The notes: generated from the letters alone by a model not told the origin. Counted from the first letter of the stretch, positions 46,052 to 56,064 are shown. The stretch: 64,000 nt of DNA from Caballeronia zhejiangensis (GCF_000698575.1 NZ_JFHD01000006.1:124001-188000), one strand, 5' to 3'. Numbers and translations are program-made.

Positions 46052-47554
46052 TTACGTCATGCGGCTCTTCGCGAGCGGCGGATTTGCCGCGAAGTAGCGC
46101 TTGATGCCCTTCATGATCGCGTTGGCCATCTTGTCGCGATAGGCGTCGTCGTTCAGGCGCGTTTCCTCGTCCGGATTGCTGATGAACGCGGTCTCCACGA
46201 GGATCGACGGAATGTCCGGCGCCTTCAGCACGGCGAAACCCGCCTGCTCGACCGAACCCTTGTGCAGCTTGTTGATGCCGCCGATTTCGTTCAGCACGAA
46301 ACTGCCGTAGCGCATCGAATCGCGGATCTGCGCGGTCGTCGACATGTCGAAGAGCGCGCGGTTCACGCTCGCGTCCTGCGACTTCACGTTGATGCCGCCG
46401 ACCTGATCCGACGAGTTTTCCTTGTTCGCCATCCAGCGCGCAGCCGCGCTCGACGCGCCATGCTCCGACAGCGCGAACACCGACGATCCACGCGCTTCGG
46501 GCGACGTGAAGGCATCGGCGTGAATCGACACGAAAAGATCGGCGGAGACGCGCTGCGCCTTTTGCACGCGCACGTTGAGCGGCACGAAGAAGTCGGCGTC
46601 GCGGGTCATCATCGCGCGCATGTTGGGCTGGGAGTCGATCTTCGCGCGCAGCTTCTTTGCGATGTCGAGCGCGATGTGCTTCTCATACGTGCCTTGGCCG
46701 CCGATCGCGCCCGGATCTTCGCCGCCGTGACCGGGATCGATCGCGACGGTGAGCAGGCGCGTCGTGCCGGCGCCTTGCTTGGGCGTCGAGAATGCGTAGG
46801 CGTCGTTGTCGTCGTCCTTCTTCGCGATGACGGGCGGCGGCGCCGGCACGCGCGGCTTGACCGCCGGTTTCGGCGGCGTTTCGGCGGGCGTTTCGTTCTG
46901 CGCGTACTTTTGGAAGAACTCGTCGGTGGAATCGGGCGTCGTCGGTTTCTGCGCGGTCGCCGGCCCGGAAAGCGTCGCGGGCGGCGGCGCGGGCGGATTC
47001 GGATTGGCGCGGTCGAGCGCTTCCTGCTTGCGCTCGGTCTGCGCGAGCAGTTCCATCAGCGGATCGGGCGCGACGGCCGGATACAGATCGAACACGAGCC
47101 GATATTTGTAGCTGCCGATCGGCCCGAGCGTGAACACCTGCGGCTTCACCGATCCTTTCAGATCGAACACCATGCGCACGACATGCGGCTGATATTGCCC
47201 GATGCGCACCGCCTGAATCTGCGGATCGTTCGGCGTGATCTTCGAGACGAGATCGCGCAGCGCCTGATCGAGATCGATGCCGGAGAGATCGACCACGAGC
47301 CGGTCCGGCCCCTGCAATAGCTGATTGGCGTTCTGAAGCGGCTGGTCCGATTCGATCGTCACGCGGGTGTAGTCGCGCGCGGGCCACACGCGCACGCCGA
47401 GCACGCTGCTCGCATGCGCGAGCTTCGGTCCGACGAGCGCGAGCACGAGCGTCGAAGCGCCTGCGCGCAACACCTGACGGCGACGCCAGTTGTGCGGCGC
47501 TTGGGCAGCCGATTCGATCGAATGAAATGGCTTGATCAACATCTTTCGAGACAT
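46052..47554 (-). CDS. amiC: N-acetylmuramoyl-L-alanine amidase AmiC
   Basis: 500-residue periplasmic amidase that splits septal peptidoglycan during daughter-cell separation. The N-terminus holds a twin-arginine signal (NWRRRQVLRAGASTLVLALV), as in E. coli AmiC. The AMIN domain follows (~50-165, VRVWPARDYTRVTIESDQPL). After a Pro-rich linker comes the zinc Amidase_3 domain (VAIDPGHGGEDPGAIG, VSIHADAF, ILVETAFISNPDEE). It overlaps the upstream tsaE gene by 19 nt on the same strand, so translation is coupled. Confidence 0.95.
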   Translation of the reverse strand: MSRKMLIKPFHSIESAAQAPHNWRRRQVLRAGASTLVLALVGPKLAHASSVLGVRVWPARDYTRVTIESDQPLQNANQLLQGPDRLVVDLSGIDLDQALRDLVSKITPNDPQIQAVRIGQYQPHVVRMVFDLKGSVKPQVFTLGPIGSYKYRLVFDLYPAVAPDPLMELLAQTERKQEALDRANPNPPAPPPATLSGPATAQKPTTPDSTDEFFQKYAQNETPAETPPKPAVKPRVPAPPPVIAKKDDDNDAYAFSTPKQGAGTTRLLTVAIDPGHGGEDPGAIGGQGTYEKHIALDIAKKLRAKIDSQPNMRAMMTRDADFFVPLNVRVQKAQRVSADLFVSIHADAFTSPEARGSSVFALSEHGASSAAARWMANKENSSDQVGGINVKSQDASVNRALFDMSTTAQIRDSMRYGSFVLNEIGGINKLHKGSVEQAGFAVLKAPDIPSILVETAFISNPDEETRLNDDAYRDKMANAIMKGIKRYFAANPPLAKSRMT

Positions 47555-48108
47555 GACTTTCCTGTTTCGCTAAATGCCCGCGCGGTCAGCACGCGGCCTT
47601 CATCGTTCGACGTTCCTTCGTCCGGCAGGGACAGCGCAAACACGAGATCCGGCACGCCGAGCAGGCCGCCCGCCTGTTGCGGCCATTCGACGAGGCACAC
47701 CGCGCCCGCATCGAAATATTCGCGAAAGCCGGCATCGGCCCATTCGGCCGGATCGGCGAAGCGATAGAGATCGAAGTGATAAACGTCGAGCGGACCGCTT
47801 TTGGTGACGAGCGAATACGGCTCGACGAGCGTGTAAGTCGGGCTCTTCACGCGGCCGACGTGGCCGAGCGCGCGCAAGGTCGCGCGCACGAGCGTGGTCT
47901 TGCCCGCGCCGAGATCACCGATCAACTGGACTTGCAGACCGTGAAAACGTTCAGACGAAGCGTGCGATATGGACAGACGCGTAGCGTCGATGGCGCGCGC
48001 GAAGCGTTCTCCGAAAACGAGCGTCGCGGCTTCGTCGCGCAGGTCGAAGCGGCGTTCGAGAAGCGCGGCGGATAAGTCTTGCGTCGTTCGTGCGGGGCTT
48101 TCGGGCAT
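47536..48108 (-). CDS. tsaE: tRNA threonylcarbamoyladenosine biosynthesis ATPase TsaE
   Basis: 190-residue P-loop protein needed, with TsaB and TsaD, to make t6A37 of tRNA. Walker A is GDLGAGKTTLVRATLRALG, with the switch VKSPTYTLVEPY and the YHFDLYRFADPAEW block that defines TsaE. The ATG at 48108 (MPESPARTT) was chosen; the frame is open to 48147. The C-terminus overlaps amiC, the tsaE-amiC order also seen in enterics. Divergent from queG, with starts 18 nt apart. Confidence 0.94.
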   Translation of the reverse strand: MPESPARTTQDLSAALLERRFDLRDEAATLVFGERFARAIDATRLSISHASSERFHGLQVQLIGDLGAGKTTLVRATLRALGHVGRVKSPTYTLVEPYSLVTKSGPLDVYHFDLYRFADPAEWADAGFREYFDAGAVCLVEWPQQAGGLLGVPDLVFALSLPDEGTSNDEGRVLTARAFSETGKSCLERC

Positions 48109-48126
48109 TGCTCGTAAAATGTCGTG

Positions 48127-49368
48127 ATGAACCGATTGCCGGAACATTCCGTTGAAATCACGACAGCGTCCAGCGACGCCGCCGCTGAATCCGATTCAGA
48201 GTCTCGCGTCTTCGATCTCGATGAAAACGCGCTGGCAGAACTCGCGCAGCGCATCAAGACATGGGGGCGCGAGTTGGGGTTCGGTGCGGTCGGCATCAGC
48301 GATATCGACCTGACGGATGCCGAGAAGGGCCTGACTGATTGGCTCGAAGCAGGCTATCACGGCGAAATGGATTATATGGCCAAACATGGGATGAAACGCG
48401 CAAGACCGGCCGAGCTTGTGGCCGGCACGCGACGTGTCATCACCGCGCGCATGGCCTATCTTCCTGCGGAAACGCTCGCGAAAAAGGGCGATGAAAGTGT
48501 CGCGACAGCCGACGGTCAGAAGAACGACTGGCGCGCGATCGAATGGTCGCGGCTCGCGAAGCCGTCGCAGGCGATGGTCTCCATCTACGCACGCGGGCGC
48601 GATTATCACAAGGTCATGCGCAATCGCCTGCAGCAGCTGGCGGAGCGCATCGAGCGCGAGATCGGGCCGTTCGGGCATCGCGCGTTCACGGATTCAGCGC
48701 CAGTGCTCGAAGTCGCGCTCGCGCAGAAAGCGGGCGCCGGCTGGCGCGGCAAGCATACGTTGCTGCTCGATCGCGACGCCGGATCGCTCTTCTTCCTCGG
48801 CGAAATTTTCGTCGATGTCCCGTTGCCCGTCGATCCGCATCCCGAGCACGAAGGCGCGCATTGCGGGCAGTGCACGCGCTGCATCGGCGCGTGTCCGACG
48901 GGCGCGATCGTGGCGCCGTATCGCGTCGACGCGCGGCGCTGCATCTCGTATCTGACGATCGAACTGCACGGCAGCATTCCCGAGGAGATGCGTCCGCTGA
49001 TCAGCAATCGCGTGTATGGATGCGACGATTGTCAGCTCGTCTGTCCGTGGAACAAGTTCGCGCAGGCCGCGCCGGTCGCGGATTTCGACGTGCGCCACGG
49101 ACTCGATCGCGCGACACTCGTCGAGCTGTTCGCATGGAGCGCGGCGGATTTCGACACGCGCATGCAGGGCAGCGCGATCCGGCGCATTGGGCATGAGCGC
49201 TGGCTGCGCAATATCGCGGTCGCGATGGGCAATGCGTTGCGCGATCCGTCGCTCGATGCGGAAGAACGCGAAGCGATCGCCGATGCATTGCGCGCGCGTG
49301 CGGACGATTCCTCGGCGTTGGTGCGCGAGCATGTGCTGTGGGCGCTCGATCAAGGGACAAGAACGTGA
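48127..49368 (+). CDS. queG: Epoxyqueuosine reductase QueG
   Basis: 413-residue cobalamin- and iron-sulfur-dependent enzyme making queuosine in the wobble position of GUN-decoding tRNAs. The two ferredoxin-type cysteine sets are CGQCTRCIGACPTGAI and CDDCQLVCPWN, giving two 4Fe-4S clusters. The N-terminal B12-binding region includes GELGFGAVGISDI-like sequence and LDRDAGSLFFLGEIF. The ATG at 48127 follows an in-frame GTG at 48124; both are possible. It begins the queG-ogt-xerD unit, whose genes overlap by four bases. Confidence 0.94.
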   Translation: MNRLPEHSVEITTASSDAAAESDSESRVFDLDENALAELAQRIKTWGRELGFGAVGISDIDLTDAEKGLTDWLEAGYHGEMDYMAKHGMKRARPAELVAGTRRVITARMAYLPAETLAKKGDESVATADGQKNDWRAIEWSRLAKPSQAMVSIYARGRDYHKVMRNRLQQLAERIEREIGPFGHRAFTDSAPVLEVALAQKAGAGWRGKHTLLLDRDAGSLFFLGEIFVDVPLPVDPHPEHEGAHCGQCTRCIGACPTGAIVAPYRVDARRCISYLTIELHGSIPEEMRPLISNRVYGCDDCQLVCPWNKFAQAAPVADFDVRHGLDRATLVELFAWSAADFDTRMQGSAIRRIGHERWLRNIAVAMGNALRDPSLDAEEREAIADALRARADDSSALVREHVLWALDQGTRT

Positions 49369-49841
49369 AGCCATTCGATGCCGTGATCGACGCCCCGTTC
49401 GGCAAGGTCGGCATTCGCGCCGATGCGCAATGCGTGCGCGAGATCGTCTATCTGCCGGACGATGTCGGCAGCATTGAGCCTGAAACGCCGCTCGCGAAGG
49501 AAGCCGCCGCGCAGATCCGCGCGTATTTTCAGACGCCTTCGATGCGCTTCGACCTACCGCTCGCGCTTCGCGGCACCGCGTTTCAGCAGCGCGTATGGCG
49601 CGGCATCTCGGGCATCGCGGCGGGCCAAGTCTGGACCTATGGCCAGCTCGCGCGCGAGATCGGCAGCGTGCCGCGCGCGGTCGGGCAGGCGTGCGGCTCC
49701 AATCCGCTGCCGATCGTGATACCGTGCCACCGGGTAGTGGCCTCGGGCGGGATCGGCGGTTTCGCGCATCATCCCGGCGAAGGTTTTTATCGCAACGTGA
49801 AGCGCTGGCTGCTGGCGCATGAAGGTGTATCGATCGCATGA
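49365..49841 (+). CDS. ogt: Methylated-DNA-protein cysteine methyltransferase
   Basis: 158-residue suicide repair protein removing methyl from O6-methylguanine. The acceptor block IPCHRVVASGGIGGF is present, preceded by GTAFQQRVWRGI and TYGQLAREIG (DNA-binding helix-turn-helix). The GTG at 49365 overlaps the queG stop (GTGA), with AAGGGAC upstream. The frame reaches 49338 but without a ribosome site. It has no N-terminal regulatory Ada domain. Its stop overlaps the xerD start (ATGA). Confidence 0.94.
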   Translation: MKPFDAVIDAPFGKVGIRADAQCVREIVYLPDDVGSIEPETPLAKEAAAQIRAYFQTPSMRFDLPLALRGTAFQQRVWRGISGIAAGQVWTYGQLAREIGSVPRAVGQACGSNPLPIVIPCHRVVASGGIGGFAHHPGEGFYRNVKRWLLAHEGVSIA

Positions 49842-50767
49842 CGAGCGCAACGACTGAAGCAATACAAGCACCGGAACTCGTCGCGAGTCAGGACGCGATC
49901 GATCTCTTTTGCGATGCGCTCTGGCTCGAACACGGCCTCGCCAAGAACTCGCTCGAAGCGTACCGGCGCGACCTCAAACTCTTCGCGGAATGGCTCGGCA
50001 AGACGCGCGGCGCGTCGATCGATGCCGCCGTCGAAGCCGACATGAACGGCTACATGGCCGCGCGCCGCGGCGACAAGGCGACGTCCGCGAACCGGCGTCT
50101 GTCGGTCTTTCGGCGCTATTACGCGTGGGCGTTGCGCGAGCATCGCGTGTCCGCCGATCCGACGCTCAAGCTGCGCTCGGCCAAGCAGCCGCCGCGCTTT
50201 CCGTCGACGCTCAACGAGTCGCAAGTCGAAGCGCTGCTCGGCGCACCCGACATCGAGACGCCGCTCGGCTTGCGCGACCGCACGATGCTCGAACTGATGT
50301 ATGCGAGCGGCCTGCGCGTGACCGAGCTCGTCACGCTGAAGACGGTCGAAGTCGGCCTGAACGAAGGCGTCGTGCGCGTGATGGGCAAAGGCTCGAAAGA
50401 ACGCCTGATTCCGTTCGGCGAAACGGCGCACGACTGGCTCGAACGCTATCTGCGCGATGCGCGTCAGGTGCTGCTCGGCGCGCGCTCCGCCGATGCGCTC
50501 TTCGTCACCGCGCGCGGCGAAGGCATGACGCGCCAGCAGTTCTGGAACATCATCAAGCGTCATGCGCTGAACGGCGGCGTGCACGCGCCGCTCTCGCCGC
50601 ACACGCTGCGGCACGCGTTCGCGACGCATCTGCTCAATCACGGCGCGGACCTGCGCGTCGTGCAATTGCTGCTCGGCCACTCGGACATCTCCACGACGCA
50701 GATCTACACGCACGTCGCGCGCGAGCGGCTGCAGAAGCTGCATCGGGAGCATCATCCGCGCGGATAG
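49838..50767 (+). CDS. xerD: Tyrosine recombinase XerD
   Basis: 309-residue recombinase that, with XerC, resolves chromosome dimers at dif. The N-terminal SAM-like core-binding domain begins DAIDLFCDALWLEHGLAKNS. The catalytic residues are visible in MYASGLRVTELVTLK (Arg), HTLRHAFATHLLNHGADLRV (His-x-x-Arg), LLGHSDISTTQIYTHV (His and the nucleophile Tyr). ATG overlaps the ogt stop. No dif-like site was recognised in the window, and no integrase-linked island surrounds it, so the housekeeping role is preferred. Confidence 0.95.
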   Translation: MTSATTEAIQAPELVASQDAIDLFCDALWLEHGLAKNSLEAYRRDLKLFAEWLGKTRGASIDAAVEADMNGYMAARRGDKATSANRRLSVFRRYYAWALREHRVSADPTLKLRSAKQPPRFPSTLNESQVEALLGAPDIETPLGLRDRTMLELMYASGLRVTELVTLKTVEVGLNEGVVRVMGKGSKERLIPFGETAHDWLERYLRDARQVLLGARSADALFVTARGEGMTRQQFWNIIKRHALNGGVHAPLSPHTLRHAFATHLLNHGADLRVVQLLLGHSDISTTQIYTHVARERLQKLHREHHPRG

Positions 50768-50864
50768 CGTCATCTGCGAACGATCGTGCCACGGCCGCGT
50801 TGCGCTGCATACTCGGCCGAATGGCCGATGGTGAGCGCCACGGCGCGCCGCTACAATGCGTGGC

Positions 50865-51356
50865 ATGTCGAAAGCCAAACACGTGTCCGAAACGCCCGCG
50901 ACGCAATTCCTGCGTCGTCACAAGGTTGAATTCGGCGAGCATCCTTACGATTACGTCGAGCACGGCGGCACGGAGGAATCCGCGCGTCAGCTCGGCGTGG
51001 ACGAACATATCGTAGTCAAGACGCTCGTCATGGAAGACGAGCACGCCAAGCCGCTGATCGTCCTCATGCACGGCGACCGCACGGTATCCACGAAGAATCT
51101 CGCGCGTCAGATTGGCGCGAAGCGCGTCGAACCCTGCAAGCCCGAAGTGGCGAACCGGCATTCGGGGTTTCTCGTGGGCGGCACGTCGCCGTTCGGCACG
51201 AAAAAAGCGATGCCGGTGTACGTCGAATCGAGCATTCTCGAACTCGATCGCATCTATCTGAACGGCGGGCGACGGGGGTATCTCGTGAGCATCGATCCGA
51301 ACGTGCTGACCGAGTTGCTGGGCGCGAAACCCGTGCAGTGCGCGAGCGTCGATTAG
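50865..51356 (+). CDS. ybaK: Cys-tRNA(Pro)/aminoacyl-tRNA deacylase YbaK
   Basis: 163-residue trans-editing protein of the YbaK/ProX superfamily that hydrolyses mischarged Cys-tRNA(Pro). Blocks are ATQFLRRHKVEFGEHPYDYVEHGG, spread over ~10-35, HGDRTVSTKNLARQIGAKRVE, and the catalytic-Lys region VGGTSPFGTKKAMPVYV. The ATG at 50865 (MSKAKH) was chosen; another ATG at 50856 adds three residues. No clear ribosome site. Confidence 0.9.
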   Translation: MSKAKHVSETPATQFLRRHKVEFGEHPYDYVEHGGTEESARQLGVDEHIVVKTLVMEDEHAKPLIVLMHGDRTVSTKNLARQIGAKRVEPCKPEVANRHSGFLVGGTSPFGTKKAMPVYVESSILELDRIYLNGGRRGYLVSIDPNVLTELLGAKPVQCASVD

Positions 51357-51392
51357 AATGCGTTCCGCTCTCGCCATAACCGAAAAGACACC

Positions 51393-52019
51393 ATGATTTT
51401 TCTGCTCGTCGCCGTCGCGTCCTATCTGATCGGATCGATTTCGTTTGCCGTCGTCGTGAGTCACGCGATGGGACTGGCCGATCCGCGCTCGTACGGCTCG
51501 GGCAATCCCGGCGCGACGAACGTGCTGCGCACCGGCAACAAGAAGGCCGCGATCCTGACGCTGATCGGCGATGCGTTCAAGGGCTGGCTGCCCGTGTGGA
51601 TCGTCGCGCACTTCGGCGCGAGCTTCGGCTGGGATCAAACGGGCATCAACACGGCGACGGCGCTCGCGGCCATCGCCGTGTTCCTCGGGCATCTGTACCC
51701 GGTTTTCTTCAAGTTCCAGGGCGGCAAGGGCGTCGCGACGGCGGCGGGCGTGCTGCTCGCGATTCATCCGGCGCTCGGTATCGCGACGCTGCTCACGTGG
51801 CTCATCATCGCGTTCTTCTTCCGCTATTCGTCGCTCGCGGCGCTCGTCGCGGCCGTGTTCGCGCCGTTCTTTCAGGTGTTTCTGTTCGGGCCGAGCCGCA
51901 TCTCGCTCGCCGTGCTGGCAATGAGCCTGCTGCTCATCTGGCGGCATCGCGCGAATATTTCGAAGCTGCTGGCGGGCAAGGAAAGCCGCATCGGCGAGAA
52001 AAAGAAGGTCGCCGAATAA
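51393..52019 (+). CDS. plsY: Glycerol-3-phosphate acyltransferase PlsY
   Basis: 208-residue inner-membrane acyltransferase using acyl-phosphate to make lysophosphatidate, the first step of phospholipid synthesis. Several membrane segments and the three PlsY active-site loops are visible: [18 protein letters not shown] with [40 protein letters not shown], and the C-terminal [23 protein letters not shown]. Followed by a strong terminator. Confidence 0.96.
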   Translation: MIFLLVAVASYLIGSISFAVVVSHAMGLADPRSYGSGNPGATNVLRTGNKKAAILTLIGDAFKGWLPVWIVAHFGASFGWDQTGINTATALAAIAVFLGHLYPVFFKFQGGKGVATAAGVLLAIHPALGIATLLTWLIIAFFFRYSSLAALVAAVFAPFFQVFLFGPSRISLAVLAMSLLLIWRHRANISKLLAGKESRIGEKKKVAE

Positions 52020-52022
52020 TGC

Positions 52023-52059
52023 AAAAAAGCCGTTCCGGCGCAAACCGGAACGGCTTTTT
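52023..52059. terminator. Bidirectional terminator between plsY and the YajQ gene
   Basis: Stem AAAAAAGCCGTTCCGG/CCGGAACGGCTTTTT with a short loop CGCAAA. Long A and T runs allow both directions, and plsY and the YajQ gene converge here. Confidence 0.9.
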
Positions 52060-52080
52060 CGCTTCTGAAGCAATCAGGAA

Positions 52081-52566
52081 TCAGTCGCGGAAGTTGTTGA
52101 AGTCGAGCGGCGTGTCCGTGACTTCCTTCTTGAGCAGCGCGATGGCGCTTTGCAGGTCGTCACGCTTCGCGCCTTGCACGCGCACAGCGTCGCCCTGAAT
52201 GCTCGCCTGAACCTTGATCTTGCTGTCCTTCACGATCTTGACGATCTTCTTCGCCAGATCGCCCGACACGCCTTTTTTCACCGTGACGACTTGCTTCAAT
52301 TTGTCGCCGCCGATTTTCTCCTGCTTGCCGTAGTCGAGGAAACGCACGTCGACGCCGCGCTTGGCCATCTTGTTCAGCAGAACGTCCTTCACCTGGCCGA
52401 GCTTGAAGTCGTCGTCGGCGTAGAGCGTGAGTTCGCGCTCCTTCTGCTCGACGCGTGAATCCGAACCCTTGAAGTCGAAGCGCGTCGAGATTTCCTTGTT
52501 CGATTGCTCGATCGCGTTCTTCACTTCGATCATGTTTGCTTCGCTGACGACGTCAAACGATGGCAT
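52081..52566 (-). CDS. YajQ-family nucleotide-binding protein
   Basis: 161-residue protein of the UPF0234/YajQ family. Blocks are [34 protein letters not shown] and [15 protein letters not shown] at the end. Members bind tRNA or nucleotides and, in Xanthomonas and Pseudomonas, cyclic di-GMP. The ATG at 52566 has AAGGAG 8 nt upstream; the open frame to 52635 is not supported. Divergent from murB. Confidence 0.93.
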   Translation of the reverse strand: MPSFDVVSEANMIEVKNAIEQSNKEISTRFDFKGSDSRVEQKERELTLYADDDFKLGQVKDVLLNKMAKRGVDVRFLDYGKQEKIGGDKLKQVVTVKKGVSGDLAKKIVKIVKDSKIKVQASIQGDAVRVQGAKRDDLQSAIALLKKEVTDTPLDFNNFRD

Positions 52567-52669
52567 CTGTCTTTCTCCTTCATTGAGGCGACGAGCGCGC
52601 CGGGCAGGCGTGGCTCGCGCAATCGCTATAATCACGGACCTGTCGTCATTCTACCGACGCGCTTCGTTC

Positions 52670-53686
52670 ATGTCGCTCCAGCTCCTCTCCGATTTCTCTC
52701 TGCTCGCCCACAACACGTTCGGCTTCGACGCGCGCGCGCGTCACGCGATGCGTATCGATTCCGTCGATGCGGCCGCCGCGCTCGCCACCGATGCGCGCAT
52801 CGCAAACATGCCGCAACTCGTGCTCGGCGGCGGCAGCAATATCGTGCTGACGCGCGATTTCGACGGCGTCGCGCTGATCGTCGGCATTCGCGGCAAACGC
52901 GTGATCGGCGAAGACGACGATGCGTGGCTCGTCGAAGCCGGCGCGGGCGAGAACTGGCACGATTTCGTCGCGTGGACGCTCGCGCAGGGCATGCCGGGGC
53001 TCGAAAACCTCGCGCTGATTCCCGGCACGGTCGGCGCGGCGCCGATTCAGAACATCGGCGCGTACGGGCTGGAAATGGGCGAGCGCTTCGAGCGGCTGAC
53101 GGCGGTAGAACTCGCGACCGGCGCACGCGCGAAATTCGATCGCGCCGCGTGCGCCTTCGGTTATCGCGACAGCTTCTTCAAGCGGGCAGGGCGCGGGCGC
53201 TTCATGATTACGTCGGTCACGTTCCGGCTGCCGAAAGCGTGGACGCCGCGCGCGGATTACGCCGACGTCGCCCGCGCGCTCGACGGCGCCACGACGCCGG
53301 ATGCGCAAGCCATTTTCGATGCGGTCGTCGCCGTGCGCCGCGCCAAGCTGCCCGACTGGACCGCGCTCGGCAACGCGGGCAGCTTCTTCAAGAATCCGGT
53401 CGTGAGTGCGCAGGCGTTCGAGGCGCTCAAGCAGCGCGAACCGGGCGTCGTTTCGTACCCGCAAGCCGACGGGCAAGTGAAGCTCGCGGCGGGCTGGCTG
53501 ATCGACCAGTGCGGATGGAAAGGGCGCGGCATCGGCGGCGCGGCGGTGCACGATCGTCAGGCGCTCGTGCTCGTGAATCGCGGCGGCGCGACGGGCGCGC
53601 AGGTGCTCGAGCTCGCCGAAGCCATCAGGCGCGACGTGCTAGCACGTTTCAATGTCGAACTGGAGATGGAGCCGGTGCGCGTCTGA
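52670..53686 (+). CDS. murB: UDP-N-acetylenolpyruvoylglucosamine reductase
   Basis: 338-residue FAD enzyme reducing UDP-GlcNAc-enolpyruvate to UDP-MurNAc, the committed step of muropeptide synthesis. FAD-binding block [41 protein letters not shown], and the [11 protein letters not shown] catalytic-Ser block are present, as in type I MurB. Length matches the E. coli type. The ATG at 52670 ([15 protein letters not shown]) was chosen; the frame extends to 52427, overlapping the divergent yajQ gene. Ends at a terminator. Confidence 0.96.
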   Translation: MSLQLLSDFSLLAHNTFGFDARARHAMRIDSVDAAAALATDARIANMPQLVLGGGSNIVLTRDFDGVALIVGIRGKRVIGEDDDAWLVEAGAGENWHDFVAWTLAQGMPGLENLALIPGTVGAAPIQNIGAYGLEMGERFERLTAVELATGARAKFDRAACAFGYRDSFFKRAGRGRFMITSVTFRLPKAWTPRADYADVARALDGATTPDAQAIFDAVVAVRRAKLPDWTALGNAGSFFKNPVVSAQAFEALKQREPGVVSYPQADGQVKLAAGWLIDQCGWKGRGIGGAAVHDRQALVLVNRGGATGAQVLELAEAIRRDVLARFNVELEMEPVRV

Positions 53687-53691
53687 AAACG

Positions 53692-53717
53692 AAAAAACCC
53701 GCCGCGGCGGGTTTTTT
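53692..53717. terminator. Bidirectional terminator between murB and argG
   Basis: Perfect palindrome AAAAAACCCGCC/GGCGGGTTTTTT around GC, serving both convergent genes. The stops are 5 and 25 nt away. Confidence 0.9.
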
Positions 53718-53741
53718 CTCGAGCCTGATTCCAACGAAAGA

Positions 53742-54971
53742 TCAGTCCCCGCGCTGACGGCGCGCGTTCTCCGCGATACGCATGCGCAGTGCGTTCAGCT
53801 TGATGAAGCCGCCGGCATCGGCCTGGTTGTAGGCGCCGCCGTCGTCATCGAACGTCGCGATGGTCTTGTCGAACAGCGTTTCCTTCGAATCGCGAGCGAC
53901 GACCGACACGCTGCCCTTGTAGAGCTTCACGCGCACCCAGCCGTTGACCTTCTCCTGCGTGTGGTCGATCAGCACCTGCAGCGCGCGGCGCTCCGGGCTC
54001 CACCAGTAGCCGTTGTAGATCAGGGATGCGTAACGCGGCATCAGATCGTCCTTGAGGTGCGCCACTTCGCGGTCGAGCGTGATCGACTCGATACCCCGAT
54101 GCGCCTTCAGCATGATCGTGCCGCCCGGCGTTTCATAGCAGCCGCGCGACTTCATGCCGACGTAACGGTTCTCGACCAGATCCAGACGGCCGATGCCATG
54201 CTTGCCACCGAGACGGTTCAGCTCGGTCAGCATCTCGGCGGGCGACAGGCGCTTGCCGTTCAGCGCGACCGGATCGCCCTTCTCGAATTCGATATCGACA
54301 TATTCCGCCTGATCCGGCGCCTCTTCCGGCGATACGGTCCAGCGCCACATTTCGGCTTCGGCCTCGGCCTTCGGGTCTTCCAGATGGCGGCCTTCGAACG
54401 AGATGTGCAGCAGGTTCGCGTCCATCGAGTAGGGCGCGCCGCCTTGCTTGTGCTTCATTTCGATCGGAATGCCGGCCTTTTCCGCATACGCGAGCAGCTT
54501 TTCGCGCGAGAGCAGGTCCCATTCGCGCCACGGCGCGATCACCTTGATGCCGGGTTCGAGCGAGTAGTAACCGAGCTCGAAGCGCACCTGATCGTTGCCC
54601 TTGCCGGTCGCGCCGTGCGAGACGGCCTGCGCGCCGGTCGCGCGCGCGATCTCGATCTGACGCTTCGCGATCAGCGGACGCGCGATCGACGTGCCGAGCA
54701 GATACTCGCCTTCGTAGATGGTGTTCGCGCGGAACATCGGGAACACGAAATCGCGGACGAACTCTTCACGCAGGTCTTCGATGAAGATGTTTTCCTGCTG
54801 GATGCCGAGCTGGAGCGCCTTCTTGCGCGCGGGCTCCAGCTCCTCGCCCTGACCGATGTCGGCGGTGAAGGTCACGACTTCGGCGTCGTAGTTGTCCTGC
54901 AACCATTTCAGGATGACGGAGGTGTCGAGACCGCCCGAATAGGCGAGCACGACTTTCTTGATATCGCTCAT
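53742..54971 (-). CDS. argG: Argininosuccinate synthase
   Basis: 409-residue ATP enzyme joining citrulline and aspartate. PP-loop block [17 protein letters not shown] is at residues ~8-24, with [21 protein letters not shown] [16 protein letters not shown] and [17 protein letters not shown] farther on. Type I length. The next gene on this strand, argF, lies upstream: the argF stop is 163 nt from the argG start and a terminator sits between, so argG probably has its own promoter. No ARG-box-like palindrome was identified with confidence. Confidence 0.97.
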   Translation of the reverse strand: MSDIKKVVLAYSGGLDTSVILKWLQDNYDAEVVTFTADIGQGEELEPARKKALQLGIQQENIFIEDLREEFVRDFVFPMFRANTIYEGEYLLGTSIARPLIAKRQIEIARATGAQAVSHGATGKGNDQVRFELGYYSLEPGIKVIAPWREWDLLSREKLLAYAEKAGIPIEMKHKQGGAPYSMDANLLHISFEGRHLEDPKAEAEAEMWRWTVSPEEAPDQAEYVDIEFEKGDPVALNGKRLSPAEMLTELNRLGGKHGIGRLDLVENRYVGMKSRGCYETPGGTIMLKAHRGIESITLDREVAHLKDDLMPRYASLIYNGYWWSPERRALQVLIDHTQEKVNGWVRVKLYKGSVSVVARDSKETLFDKTIATFDDDGGAYNQADAGGFIKLNALRMRIAENARRQRGD

Positions 54972-55077
54972 GGTGAACTCGTGTGCGGAAAAGCCGGTGC
55001 GGCGGTTGTGCGCCGCTTCGCGTCCGCCGGGCGCGCGACGGGCATGAAGTGCGCGGAAAAACTACTATTCTGACATT

Positions 55078-55113
55078 AAAAAGCCGCGCCTCCGCAAATT
55101 TGGGATGCGCGGC
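55078..55113 (-). terminator. Terminator of argF
   Basis: Stem GCCGCGC/GCGCGGC (55083-55089 with 55107-55113), followed on the minus strand by a T run, 21 nt after the argF stop. Confidence 0.7.
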
Positions 55114-55134
55114 GAATCGGCAGCGCAGATTCGC

Positions 55135-56064
55135 TCAGTGATTCAGCTTGCCGAGCAGGAGATACTCCATCAGCGCCTTCTGCACGTGCAGACGGTTCTC
55201 CGCCTCGTCCCATACGACGCTTTGCGGACCGTCGATGACTTCCGCGCTCACTTCCTCGCCGCGATGCGCGGGCAGGCAGTGCATGAAGAGCGCATCGGGA
55301 TGGGCGCGCGCCATCATCTCGGCATCGACGCAGTAGTCGGCGAACGCCTTCATGCGCGCTTCGTTCTCGGCTTCGTAGCCCATGCTGGTCCAGACGTCCG
55401 TCGTGACGAGATCGGCGCCGGCGCAGGCTTCGTTCGGATCGTCGAATTCTTGAAAAAACGGCTTGCTTTCCTCGGCAACCAGCGCGGGATCGAGCTTGTA
55501 GCCGAGCGGCGTGGAGAGACGCAGTTTGAAGCCGAGAATCTGCGCCGCTTCGATCCACGTGTACAGCATGTTATTGGCGTCCCCGACCCACGCGACGGTC
55601 TTGCCGGAAATCGGACCGCGATGCTCGTAGAACGTGAAGATGTCCGCGAGCACCTGACACGGGTGATATTCGTTGGTCAGCCCGTTGATGACCGGCACGC
55701 GCGAGCTTTCCGCGAAGCGCCGGATGATGTCCTGGCCGAACGTGCGGATCATGATGATGTCGACCATGCGCGAGATGACCTGCGCCGAATCCTCGATCGG
55801 CTCGCCGCGGCCGAGTTGCGTATCACGCGTATTCATGAACACCGCATGGCCGCCGAGCTGGAAAATGCCCGCTTCGAACGAAAGGCGCGTGCGCGTCGAG
55901 CTCTTCTCGAAGATCATCGCGAGCGTGCGATCGTGCAGCGGATGATAAGTCTCGTAGTTCTTGAACTTGCGCTTCAGGATGCGCGCGCGTTCGAGCACGT
56001 ACTCATAGTCGTCGAGGGAAAAATCCTTGAACTGAAGATAGTGGCGAATTTTCTTGGCGGTCAT
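55135..56064 (-). CDS. argF: Ornithine carbamoyltransferase
   Basis: 309-residue enzyme forming citrulline from ornithine and carbamoyl phosphate. The carbamoyl-phosphate block EKSSTRTRLSFEAG is at ~50-63, GLTNEYHPCQVLADIFT follows, and the ornithine-site block MHCLPAHRGEEVS carries the catalytic Cys. The ATG at 56064 (MTAKKIRHYLQFKDF) was chosen; the frame opens to 56256 without support. With argG it covers two consecutive steps of arginine synthesis. Confidence 0.97.
   Translation of the reverse strand: MTAKKIRHYLQFKDFSLDDYEYVLERARILKRKFKNYETYHPLHDRTLAMIFEKSSTRTRLSFEAGIFQLGGHAVFMNTRDTQLGRGEPIEDSAQVISRMVDIIMIRTFGQDIIRRFAESSRVPVINGLTNEYHPCQVLADIFTFYEHRGPISGKTVAWVGDANNMLYTWIEAAQILGFKLRLSTPLGYKLDPALVAEESKPFFQEFDDPNEACAGADLVTTDVWTSMGYEAENEARMKAFADYCVDAEMMARAHPDALFMHCLPAHRGEEVSAEVIDGPQSVVWDEAENRLHVQKALMEYLLLGKLNH

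Noticed and set aside
49838..50767. Integrase of a mobile element
   Set aside because: Best fit is housekeeping XerD: length, active-site set and operon with queG-ogt, with no attachment repeats or cargo nearby.
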